Assembly (NCBI GenBank): GCA_007117235.1
Contig: SKGY01000146.1
Coordinates: 1 to 6,982 of the forward strand
Direction: 5' to 3'
From: Balneolaceae bacterium
Lineage (GTDB): Bacteria; Bacteroidota; Rhodothermia; Balneolales; Balneolaceae
DNA: 6,982 nucleotides
This document shows, one piece after another, positions 1 to 6,183 of the stretch (within the stretch, counting starts at the first letter, position 1; each line of letters begins with the position of its first letter). The notes below the pieces were generated by a model. It was given only the letters and a program-made list of their open reading frames with translations. It was not told the origin of the DNA and did not search any database. The position numbers and the translations under genes were made by a program.

Positions 1-1102
1 CTTTCACAGATTCAATTTCTACCCATTCAACAGCTTCATGAATTCCGCCTCCTTTTGGACCCATAATCACAGTATCAATTCCAGCTTTTCCAAAAATGGC
101 TGAGTCCTCCCACCAGCTGTGACCAATATAACCCGGGAGGCTCCCAATTATCGTTTCTGAAGCCATCTCCAGTACCTTAACAATTTCGGCATTGCGATCG
201 ATCTCATAAGGGTCGCGCCATAAAACACTTTCGATTGAAGCTTTAAACTCAGGGTCATTCGATTTCAACTTCTTTATGATCTGATTCATTTCCTCTGTCA
301 CAGCCTCTTCAGTCTCTCCCGGCAGCGTTCGCCTTTCGGCGTGAGCAATACATTCATTCGAATAAATGAACAGGCTGTTTCCACCGCTAATGAGCGGTAC
401 ATGAATAGAGGCCTCCCCACAAAGTGGATGCTTTTTTTGGTCGGAAAGTTCATTTGAATACTTGTCCAGTTCAGCCAGATACAGTCCCATTTTTGTATTG
501 GCATCTACACCCTGGCGATGCTTCCCGCCATGTGCAGTTTTCCCCGCTGTGATGATTTTAAATACTCCAAATCCACGATGGGCAAGACAGATTTTCAGAT
601 CAGTTGGTTCAGCAACAATTGCCGCATCTGTTTTAAGGTTCTTTACAAGATGCTTTGCTCCCAGGCTTTCGAACTCCTCATCAGCCACAAATGAAAGAAC
701 CAGTTCGCCGGTCAACCGTTTTTTTTCTTCAACCAGTGTTTTAGCAGCTCCAAGAATCGCCGCTATACTGCCTTTCATATCATAAGAACCGCGCCCGTAT
801 AATTTTCCATTTTTGATGGACCCGGAGAAGGGCTCCTCCATTCCAGCCACGCCCACCGTATCCAGATGAGCATTCAGCATAAGCGACTTCCCGCCACCTG
901 AGCCCGTCATAGTTCCGATAACATTTACACGTCCGGGAGCTATCTCTTCAATGCTGGTTTTGATGCCCATCGCATCAAGCTCGCCTGCAACAAATCGCCC
1001 GATCTCCTCTTCGCCGCGGCCTGACTCTTCAAGCGATGGATTCACGGAATTTATTCGCACCAGTTTTTGGAGTGTTTGGATGATATAGGATTGATCCGGC
1101 AT
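1..1102 (-). CDS. M20 family metallohydrolase (ArgE/DapE/aminoacylase-like), C-terminus cut by window edge
   Basis: Reading leftwards from the ATG at 1102-1100, an open frame of 367 codons reaches the window edge without a stop. It matches dinuclear zinc hydrolases of family M20, which cleave acyl groups or small peptides from amino acids (ArgE, DapE, aminoacylase-1). The metal-site motifs appear in order: AHLDTV (H79, D81), GRGSYDMKG (D108), ADEE (E142 as general base, E143 as ligand), AEPT (E165) and GGGIHEAVEW (H355). The lid/dimerisation domain lies between, with GKTAHGG (H191) and ERRTLPGET. Family members run to roughly 380-400 residues, so only a short tail is missing. It starts 43 nt after the PLP-enzyme gene on the same strand and is probably cotranscribed with it. 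No clear Shine-Dalgarno precedes the start. The substrate cannot be settled from sequence: acetylornithine, succinyl-diaminopimelate or another N-acyl amino acid are all possible. The family call is firm. Confidence 0.93.
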   Translation of the reverse strand, partial: MPDQSYIIQTLQKLVRINSVNPSLEESGRGEEEIGRFVAGELDAMGIKTSIEEIAPGRVNVIGTMTGSGGGKSLMLNAHLDTVGVAGMEEPFSGSIKNGKLYGRGSYDMKGSIAAILGAAKTLVEEKKRLTGELVLSFVADEEFESLGAKHLVKNLKTDAAIVAEPTDLKICLAHRGFGVFKIITAGKTAHGGKHRQGVDANTKMGLYLAELDKYSNELSDQKKHPLCGEASIHVPLISGGNSLFIYSNECIAHAERRTLPGETEEAVTEEMNQIIKKLKSNDPEFKASIESVLWRDPYEIDRNAEIVKVLEMASETIIGSLPGYIGHSWWEDSAIFGKAGIDTVIMGPKGGGIHEAVEWVEIESVK

Positions 1103-1145
1103 TAATCTTATCTGAAAAATTTGGTTCTTTTGGCCTGTTATAAAA

Positions 1146-2327
1146 TCAGATCAACTTGAGGGCCTGCTCTAAATCTTCAATCAGGTCTTCCTTGTTTTCA
1201 ATTCCCACAGAATACCTGATCAGCGTTTCGGGTATGCCGAGCTGTTTCCGCTGTTCTTCTGTCAGCTCAACATGGCTTGTTGTTCTCGGCGGGCCGGCAA
1301 GTGTGCTTACCGATCCCAAACTGGCCGCAAGATGAACAAGTGAAAGGTTATGGAGCAGGGTTTTAACCGATTCGTAATCTCCCTTCAGTGAAAAGCTGAG
1401 AACCCCGCCAAAACCGCGCATCTGCTTACTCGCAATATCATGCCCGGGATGACTATCCAGTCCGGGGTAGAATACGTCATTCACTTTCGGATGACTCTTC
1501 AAAAACCGTGCAACAGCCATAGCATTTTCGTTCTGTCGTTCAACGCGAAGCTCAAGGGTTTTGATGCCGCGTATTACCATATAGGCCGTTTCCGGGTGGA
1601 GACTTGCCCCATTGATTTCCCTGTACTTAAATACCTCTTTCACTAGCTCTTTACTTCCGCAAAGAAATCCACAGAGTGTATCGGAATGGCCATTTAAATA
1701 TTTAGTGCCGCTATGTACAACCAGGTCAACACCAAGCTCAAGAGGATTTTGGTTGATGGGAGATGCAAACGTATTGTCAGTTACCGTAATAGCGCCGGCT
1801 TTTTTTGCCGCTTTTGCAATGCGCTCCAGATCAATGATTTTGAGTGTAGGATTGGTCGGCGTTTCGAGGTAGACAAGATTGCAGCCCTTTGAGATCTCCT
1901 CTTCAATCTGCTCAAAATCAGTTGTTTCACAGAGAGTTACCTCCACATTGATTTTTGGCAGATACTCCAGAAAAATCCGGCTGGTTCCCCCGTAGGTATC
2001 CTTCACCGAAACCACACGGTCGCCCGGTTTTAACAAAGCAAACAGGGTGTTACTGATTGCGGCCATTCCGGTTGAAAATGACGTTACCGCTTCGGCTTTT
2101 TCTAAAATCCTGACTTTCTCTTCCAACACCTGCACTGTCGGGTTGGTATTACGGCTGTAGATATCACCTTTTTGATTTCCTTTAGCCACTTCGTACCACT
2201 CGTCAATATCGTCGTATGCAAAGGTTACTGTATTAGTAATTGGAACCGTATGGCTCCCATAAGGAAATCGTTCCAGTTCACCTGCCCATACAGACTTAGT
2301 GCCAGCTTTGCGTTTTGAAAAATCCAT
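1146..2327 (-). CDS. Cystathionine gamma-synthase/lyase family PLP-dependent enzyme (Cys/Met metabolism)
   Basis: This 393-residue protein is full length for the Cys/Met-metabolism PLP family (fold type I), which carries out transsulfuration or sulfhydrylation chemistry at the gamma carbon of activated homoserine, or the reverse lyase reaction. The cofactor site is complete. YSRNTNPT (Y57, R59) reaches the neighbouring subunit's phosphate, STGMAA (85-90) binds phosphate, Y112 stacks on the ring, LETPTNP holds E155, DNTF holds D184, and SGTKYLNGHSD supplies the Schiff-base lysine K209. R371 in IRYSVGIE should bind the substrate carboxylate. The loop at 336-343 reads SLGSVSTL, where the common form is SLGGxESL. 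It thus lacks the usual glutamate and continues into GPPRTTSH. The precise reaction (synthase, lyase or O-acyl-homoserine sulfhydrylase) is therefore open, and no gene symbol is given. It lies between mnmE and the M20 gene, all leftward. No Shine-Dalgarno is evident before the start. Confidence 0.95.
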   Translation of the reverse strand: MDFSKRKAGTKSVWAGELERFPYGSHTVPITNTVTFAYDDIDEWYEVAKGNQKGDIYSRNTNPTVQVLEEKVRILEKAEAVTSFSTGMAAISNTLFALLKPGDRVVSVKDTYGGTSRIFLEYLPKINVEVTLCETTDFEQIEEEISKGCNLVYLETPTNPTLKIIDLERIAKAAKKAGAITVTDNTFASPINQNPLELGVDLVVHSGTKYLNGHSDTLCGFLCGSKELVKEVFKYREINGASLHPETAYMVIRGIKTLELRVERQNENAMAVARFLKSHPKVNDVFYPGLDSHPGHDIASKQMRGFGGVLSFSLKGDYESVKTLLHNLSLVHLAASLGSVSTLAGPPRTTSHVELTEEQRKQLGIPETLIRYSVGIENKEDLIEDLEQALKLI

Positions 2328-2370
2328 TGATCAGTTTTGATTAAAATTTAAAAACTAAATAACAGGAATA

Positions 2371-2383
2371 GCAGATGATCTGC
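2371..2383 (-). other. Short perfect hairpin in the gap between mnmE and the PLP-enzyme gene
   Basis: The 107-nt gap 2328-2434 contains GCAGA-tga-TCTGC, a 5-bp perfect inverted repeat with a 3-nt loop. On the leftward transcript it lies about 50 nt after the mnmE stop and about 44 nt before the next start. The bases that follow on that strand are T-rich but do not form a clean T-tract, so it is a poor intrinsic terminator. It could be a processing or attenuation element, or chance. The rest of the gap is AT-rich and shows no riboswitch-like conserved core. Confidence 0.2.
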
Positions 2384-2434
2384 AATAGCAATTGAATAAT
2401 TGTCATTTCGAAAACTAAAACTGAAAAGATGAGG

Positions 2435-3832
2435 TCACTTACCTATGCAAAACCGCGAGAAAATGCTGTCTAAAACATCTTCATTAGTAATCTCTCCGGT
2501 GATGGTGCCCAGTTCTTTAAGTGCCGAGCGTAAGTCAATAGAGAGGAAGTCGCCGGTCATGCCTTGATCAAGTGCCTCAATAGCTCGCTGCACATTTTCA
2601 CGGGCTTTTTGCAGTGCATCTCTATGTCGTGATGATGTAACCAGAAGACTTGATGTGTCATAATCTTTATTTTCGAGGGAGCGCTGTTTCATCAGCTTTT
2701 TAAGATCATCAATATTTTGCTCTTCGATGGCAGAGATTTTTAAGTCGTAGTGGATACGTTCTTCTATTTCAGTAGAATTCCTTTGGTTAAGATCCAGTTT
2801 AGTGCCAACAAGCAGAAACGGAGTTTGTGCTGCGCGTTTTTGAAATTCTGCTATTTCTTTTCTTTCCTCCGCATCTAAGGGCAGCGATAAATCTTTCAGA
2901 TAAACCACCAGATCTGCTTCCTCAAATGCCTTCTGAGATCTTTTTACGCCCTCAGCTTCAATCACATCTACCGTTTCACGAAGGCCGGCGGTGTCAATCA
3001 GTTTAAATAACAATCCCTCATAACTCCAGTCGGCATCAATGGTATCGCGGGTGGTTCCGGCTATATCTGTAACGATAGCCCGCTCTGAACCAATTAGCGT
3101 ATTAAGGAGTGTAGATTTTCCGGCGTTGGGTCGACCGATAAATACACTCTTTACTCCATCCTTTACAAGCCGACCTGTTTCATAGGTGTCGAGCAATCGC
3201 GCAATCTCTTCATTAAGATCTGTTAGCAACTTCCGTAGTTGCTTTTTGTTTGCAAACTCAACGTCCTCTTCTATAAAGTCGAGTTCGAGTTCCACCATTG
3301 CCTTAGCGTCAATTATTTGCTGGCGAAACTGTTTGATGTGTTTTCCAAGTCTTCCCTCAAGCTGCTGGTGGGCTGCATCTACGGCTTTGATACTTTTTGC
3401 ATGAATCAGGTCGGCCACCGCTTCGGCCTGATCCAGATCCAGCTTACCGTTCAAAAATGCCCGCTGGGTAAATTCCCCGGGCTCCGCTGACCGTACTCCC
3501 TGTTCAAGAATTGTTTCGAGAACTGCCTGAGTTACCAAAACGCCGCCGTGGCAGGAGATTTCAACCGTATCTTCACCGGTGTAGGATTTGGGTGATCGGA
3601 ACAGCGTTGCCAATACCTCATCAACTACGCTACCATCTTTTCTAATGATTTTACCAAAGTGAACGGTGTGAGATTGTTGCTGAGTGAGATCTTTTCCTTT
3701 AAAACAGGCTTGAACTTTATCAACAGCGCCTCTACCTGAAACACGAATGACTGCAATGCCCCCTTCACCTATTGGAGTGGCGATGGCTGCGATTGGTGGC
3801 TGTTGGCTAAGTTCATTAGTCGTATCAGGCAT
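2435..3832 (-). CDS. mnmE: tRNA uridine-5-carboxymethylaminomethyl(34) synthesis GTPase MnmE
   Basis: This 465-residue protein is full length for MnmE (TrmE), the GTPase that works with MnmG in the cytoplasm to install the carboxymethylaminomethyl or aminomethyl group at C5 of wobble uridine 34. It uses a tetrahydrofolate one-carbon donor. Residues 14-125 form the folate-binding domain, with TPIGEGGIAVIRVSG, SYTGEDTVEISCHGG and PGEFTQRAFLNGKLDLDQAE. A helical region follows, interrupted by the G domain at about 228-385. G1 is GRPNAGKS (233-240; N236 matches the potassium-binding Asn of E. coli MnmE), G2 is GTTRDT (259-264), G3 is DTAG (280-283), and E292 aligns with the catalytic E282 of E. 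coli. The protein ends in CIGK, whose Cys is catalytic. G4 reads TKLD (344-347) where NKxD is usual. The start lies 12 nt after the M28 stop codon, so the two genes are probably cotranscribed. No Shine-Dalgarno is visible. Confidence 0.98.
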   Translation of the reverse strand: MPDTTNELSQQPPIAAIATPIGEGGIAVIRVSGRGAVDKVQACFKGKDLTQQQSHTVHFGKIIRKDGSVVDEVLATLFRSPKSYTGEDTVEISCHGGVLVTQAVLETILEQGVRSAEPGEFTQRAFLNGKLDLDQAEAVADLIHAKSIKAVDAAHQQLEGRLGKHIKQFRQQIIDAKAMVELELDFIEEDVEFANKKQLRKLLTDLNEEIARLLDTYETGRLVKDGVKSVFIGRPNAGKSTLLNTLIGSERAIVTDIAGTTRDTIDADWSYEGLLFKLIDTAGLRETVDVIEAEGVKRSQKAFEEADLVVYLKDLSLPLDAEERKEIAEFQKRAAQTPFLLVGTKLDLNQRNSTEIEERIHYDLKISAIEEQNIDDLKKLMKQRSLENKDYDTSSLLVTSSRHRDALQKARENVQRAIEALDQGMTGDFLSIDLRSALKELGTITGEITNEDVLDSIFSRFCIGK

Positions 3833-3844
3833 CAGAAGAGTTGA

Positions 3845-4792
3845 TTAGCGATTGCTTTCAGAAATTACTCTATCCAGATCTTTATCCAGACCCTCAATCA
3901 CTCCGATAATCGTCTCCACAGCATTCACGTAAAATTCCGGATTTGTGTTTTCGAATGTGTCAGATGGCGCGTGGTAATGGGGGTGATCTTCAACACCGAA
4001 ATAAACAAAAGGAATTCCTTTCAGGTGAAACGGTCCATGATCTGATGACAAGGTCCAATCCTGATCCCACTCGTCTGAATCGTAACCAAAGAGTACGTTA
4101 ATAGAAGACTCAGTCGTATACTCCTCGATCATTGGCTTCAGATATGGGTAGTGGTAGGTTCCCACAGCATAAAGTTCGTTTTCGAAGTTATTGCTGATCA
4201 TGTCCATATTGATATTCATAACGATGTCACCAAGTGAAACTACCGGATTGTTTACAAAGTGGTGAGCCCCGCCAAGACCTTGCTCTTCTGCATCCAGCGC
4301 GATAAAAATGATACTGTTTTGAGGCTGAACACTCGTGAAATAACGGGCAGCAGCCATCAGTCCGCCGGTGCCCGAAGCGTTATCATCAGCGCCATTATAA
4401 ATCACTCCATCCCGAACACCTAAATGATCATAATGGGCGGTTACCACGATATAACGATCCGGGTGCTCGCTTCCGGAAATGTATCCTATAAGATTTACCG
4501 CGTCAGTAAACTCTTCACCGGATCGATTAGTGTGATCAAACAGATGGCGGTAGTTGTCTCCGAACGTACTCAGGTTTAATGAAGTATAACGCTCCTCGAT
4601 GTAATCCTGAGCCATTCTATTACCTTCTGTTCCCGTTCGCCTTCCTTCAAGCTCATCCGCAGCTAAATATTCTATATCCGCTAAAAGCTGATTTCTATCT
4701 ACCAGTTCAACGGGATCCGGCTGGGTTGCACAAGAAATAGTTATGAAAAGTAAAGCCGGTAGAAGTAGAAATTTCATCTTCTTGGTCATCAT
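3845..4792 (-). CDS. M28 family zinc metallopeptidase, probable lipoprotein
   Basis: This 315-residue exported hydrolase belongs to family M28, whose members are mostly aminopeptidases with two zinc ions. The N-terminus is a signal peptide: a basic stretch to residue 7, a hydrophobic core at 8-19, then Cys21 in TISC. That is a loose lipobox (Thr at -3), so lipid anchoring is likely rather than certain. After a short linker, DELEGRRTGTEGN (46-58) is typical of the family. The zinc-site residues follow in order: H120 and D122 in TAHYDHLG, the bridging Asp in GADDNASG (134-141), E169 (general base) and E170 in DAEEQGLGG, D197 in NMDMIS, and H274 in HYHAPSD. It should act in the periplasm or at the outer membrane on peptides; the exact substrate is unknown. 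It is the first of four leftward genes. Two adjacent ATGs (residues 1 and 2) and a third at residue 6 could start it, and no Shine-Dalgarno discriminates between them. Confidence 0.93.
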   Translation of the reverse strand: MMTKKMKFLLLPALLFITISCATQPDPVELVDRNQLLADIEYLAADELEGRRTGTEGNRMAQDYIEERYTSLNLSTFGDNYRHLFDHTNRSGEEFTDAVNLIGYISGSEHPDRYIVVTAHYDHLGVRDGVIYNGADDNASGTGGLMAAARYFTSVQPQNSIIFIALDAEEQGLGGAHHFVNNPVVSLGDIVMNINMDMISNNFENELYAVGTYHYPYLKPMIEEYTTESSINVLFGYDSDEWDQDWTLSSDHGPFHLKGIPFVYFGVEDHPHYHAPSDTFENTNPEFYVNAVETIIGVIEGLDKDLDRVISESNR

Positions 4793-4915
4793 CGGAAATT
4801 TTAATTGATTGATTAATTTTAGATTGAATAGTAGGTAATATCGATTAGCTAAAGCAATGTCGAAACAGTTAGTTAGATAAATCGTACATTTTTTATTGTA
4901 TTGAGCTTTTCAATT

Positions 4916-4947
4916 CAAAATAAAGGATATTCAGATCAGTAAACAAT
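4916..4947 (-). promoter_or_regulatory. Candidate Bacteroidota-type promoter for the leftward (M28-first) genes
   Basis: On the minus strand, ATTG (4947-4944) is followed after 20 nt by TTATTTTG (4923-4916). The Bacteroidota sigma consensus is TTTG, about 19-21 nt, then TAnnTTTG, so this matches 3 of 4 and 5 of 6 fixed positions. It would give a leader of about 115-120 nt before the M28 start. AT-rich DNA yields such matches often, so this is only a candidate. Confidence 0.22.
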
Positions 4948-4948
4948 A

Positions 4949-4955
4949 AAAGGGG
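4949..4955 (+). promoter_or_regulatory. Shine-Dalgarno-like AAAGGGG favouring the ATG at 4962
   Basis: AAGGGG can pair with the 3' end of 16S rRNA over six bases, including one G-U wobble. It lies 3 nt before the ATG at 4959 and 6 nt before the ATG at 4962, so the second is better spaced. It is the only convincing Shine-Dalgarno in the window. Confidence 0.5.
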
Positions 4956-4961
4956 TAAATG

Positions 4962-5666
4962 ATGGCCAATCGAAATAAAAACCTTGAGAATAATTTAAGA
5001 GATGAAAAAAAGGATCTGTTAGAAGATTACATTTCAAACTCCGAAAAGATCTACAACGAAAAAGAAGAAGAGTACGTAAGTAGAGAGGGTGGGAGATTTA
5101 AGCGTTTTTTAGTTGTATTTCTCATCGTATTTGGTGGGTTCTTCATTGCGAGAAGTATAGGTAACTTCACTTTGAATCCGATCACCATGATTTCAAATAC
5201 AATCGGCTCAAGCGGGCCAAGCACTGACCTGTTGGACAGAATGAACAACAGGCTTGTTGAGATGGGGTATATTGGACTGGATCATGACGATTTAAGAGAG
5301 CTTCGACGGCTTGGCGTTACTGCTACCTATGTTACAAATATTCGTGCGTTGGGCTATCCTGATTTAACACTTGAACAGGCAATTCTTCTCGCACAGTCAA
5401 ATGCCTCAACTTCATTTATGGCCATGATGATTGAGCTTGGATACACTCCAACAATCGAAGATTTCATTCAGTTAAGAACTGCCGGCGTAACTGCACATTA
5501 CGCAAGTAACGTTCATGATCTTGGATACAGGGATGTGTCGCTCGAACAACTCATAAGAATGCAGCGAATAGGTGTTTCAACCTCTCTGATCGGACGCCTT
5601 CAGGCAGAAAAAGGAAGCGATGTTTCAATGGAAGAAATAATCAGATACAGAATCAGTAATCAATAA
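4962..5666 (+). CDS. Bitopic membrane protein with 28-29-residue repeats, function unknown
   Basis: This 234-residue protein (numbering from the ATG at 4962; an ATG at 4959 would add one residue) is one I cannot name. Residues 1-48 are strongly charged (many K, E, D, R) and likely helical. A basic GRFKR segment leads into one membrane helix at about 49-65, which places the N-terminus in the cytoplasm and the remainder in the periplasm. From about residue 97 to the end the chain consists of diverged repeats built around L-x-x-L-R-x-x-G-V-T-A-x-Y-x-x-N-x-x-x-L-G-Y-x-D, then L-E-Q. They resemble the LR-x-x-GV-T-x-x-Y ... LGY repeats found after the peptidase or membrane part of some BlaR1/M56-type proteins; no peptidase motif (HExxH) is present here. 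A role in protein-protein contact or envelope sensing is possible but is inference. The gene heads a two-gene plus-strand unit; the next start is 16 nt downstream. Confidence 0.8.
   Translation: MANRNKNLENNLRDEKKDLLEDYISNSEKIYNEKEEEYVSREGGRFKRFLVVFLIVFGGFFIARSIGNFTLNPITMISNTIGSSGPSTDLLDRMNNRLVEMGYIGLDHDDLRELRRLGVTATYVTNIRALGYPDLTLEQAILLAQSNASTSFMAMMIELGYTPTIEDFIQLRTAGVTAHYASNVHDLGYRDVSLEQLIRMQRIGVSTSLIGRLQAEKGSDVSMEEIIRYRISNQ
5292..5663 (+). repeat. Four protein-level repeats of 28-29 residues plus a partial fifth
   Basis: Units lie at 5292-5378, 5379-5462, 5463-5549 and 5550-5636, with a 9-residue fragment at 5637-5663. A degenerate tail of an earlier unit (EMGYIGLDHDD) sits just before the first. 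Units 1 and 3 are identical at 15 of 29 positions, including GVTA-x-Y and LGY-x-D. Units 2 and 4 share STS where 1 and 3 have TAT or TAH. The repeat is visible in protein but eroded in DNA, so it is old. Confidence 0.75.
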
Positions 5667-5682
5667 AGTTTCTTTGAGTTCA

Positions 5683-6135
5683 ATGATTCAAAAAGAGCCT
5701 CTTAAATGCATATGGTCAGGTAAAAAGAGTGAAAGGGTAAAACCGGTAACACTAAAAACATTAAACAGAATCACCTCTCCAACTGAAAAGACATTTTACG
5801 TACTACCTGAACACGAGCAGAAACTGCGGAATTTTAACCATGAATTTGTTCAGAATGGTAAAATGTTTTTGATGATAATACTCTCTATCACTTTTTTGAT
5901 GGCCTTCGTTGCCCTAATGGCAGCTTTTTTACCGGGATCAGAAAACATACTTATTTCAATAGTAGGGATATCTGTTTCAGGTATCGGAATCACCCTGGTT
6001 AAATATCCATTTGCTACTCCTGAAACAGTTCAATTATTTGGCATCAAAAAGTCCGTCCAGATAGTAAAAATCTCCGGATACATAATTACCCTAATTGGCC
6101 TCTTTTTCACTTTCTATCCTTATTTCAATTTCTAA
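5683..6135 (+). CDS. Small polytopic membrane protein, function unknown
   Basis: I do not recognise this 150-residue protein. The ATG at 5683 is preferred over an in-frame TTG at 5674 because neither has a Shine-Dalgarno and ATG is the stronger codon. The TTG would add only three residues (MSS). Residues 1-58 are soluble and basic to mixed (IWSGKKSERVKP near 10-21, then PEHEQKLRNFNHEF). Three hydrophobic segments follow at about 61-83, 88-106 and 128-147. The loop between the second and third contains YPFATPETVQLFGIKKS (108-124), which looks amphipathic and constrained. The protein ends in an aromatic tail (YPYFNF). It starts 16 nt after the repeat protein's stop codon, so both are probably cotranscribed and may work together in the inner membrane; this is inference from position only. 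It converges on ppdK with 48 nt between the two stop codons and no clear terminator hairpin in the gap. Confidence 0.75.
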   Translation: MIQKEPLKCIWSGKKSERVKPVTLKTLNRITSPTEKTFYVLPEHEQKLRNFNHEFVQNGKMFLMIILSITFLMAFVALMAAFLPGSENILISIVGISVSGIGITLVKYPFATPETVQLFGIKKSVQIVKISGYIITLIGLFFTFYPYFNF

Positions 6136-6183
6136 GTCTGGTAGTATTTTTTATTATTACGATTCTAAATAATTCAGGATGTT

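Larger units (their letters stand above)
4793..4961. promoter_or_regulatory. Divergent intergenic region between the M28 gene and the plus-strand membrane-protein operon
   Basis: The genes on either side point away from each other, so promoters for both should lie in these 166-169 AT-rich bases. No ORF or RNA gene is seen here. The stretch contains small simple-sequence features (ATTGATTGATTAA near 4803-4815, TTAGTTAG near 4869-4876) and the 8-bp palindrome TTAGCTAA (4844-4851). None is strong enough to name as an operator. Confidence 0.45.

Noticed and set aside
298..504. Minus-strand 68-codon frame overlapping the M20 gene
   Set aside because: It is in a different frame on the same strand as the M20 gene, which reads through continuously with catalytic motifs on both sides.
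462..785. Plus-strand open frame of about 107 codons
   Set aside because: It lies wholly antisense to the M20 gene, whose motifs are intact; the translation is low-complexity and has no family features.
1440..1872. Two plus-strand open frames opposite the PLP-enzyme gene
   Set aside because: Both are antisense shadows of a clearly conserved coding region, with no Shine-Dalgarno or recognisable domain.
2328..2434. SAM riboswitch or MetJ-type operator before the PLP-enzyme gene
   Set aside because: The gap is AT-rich with only one 5-bp hairpin. I see no multi-helix conserved core or repeated AGACGTCT-like boxes.
3186..3490. Overlapping Ser/Leu-rich plus-strand open frames opposite mnmE
   Set aside because: Their composition is the reverse complement of the Glu/Leu/Lys-rich MnmE helical region; no independent coding evidence.
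5051..5248. Minus-strand 65-codon frame opposite the repeat protein
   Set aside because: It is antisense to the membrane helix and linker of the plus-strand gene, which has a Shine-Dalgarno and repeats supporting its frame.
5674..5682. TTG start for the small membrane protein
   Set aside because: An in-frame ATG follows nine bases later, and no ribosome-binding sequence favours TTG.
4962..6135. The membrane-protein pair as a phage-defence or toxin-antitoxin system
   Set aside because: There is no nuclease, NTPase, protease or nucleotide-binding motif and no mobile-element context. Two membrane proteins alone do not support that claim.
6136..6183. Bidirectional terminator between the converging genes
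   Set aside because: The 48 nt are AT-rich with a T-run, but I find no stable inverted repeat.
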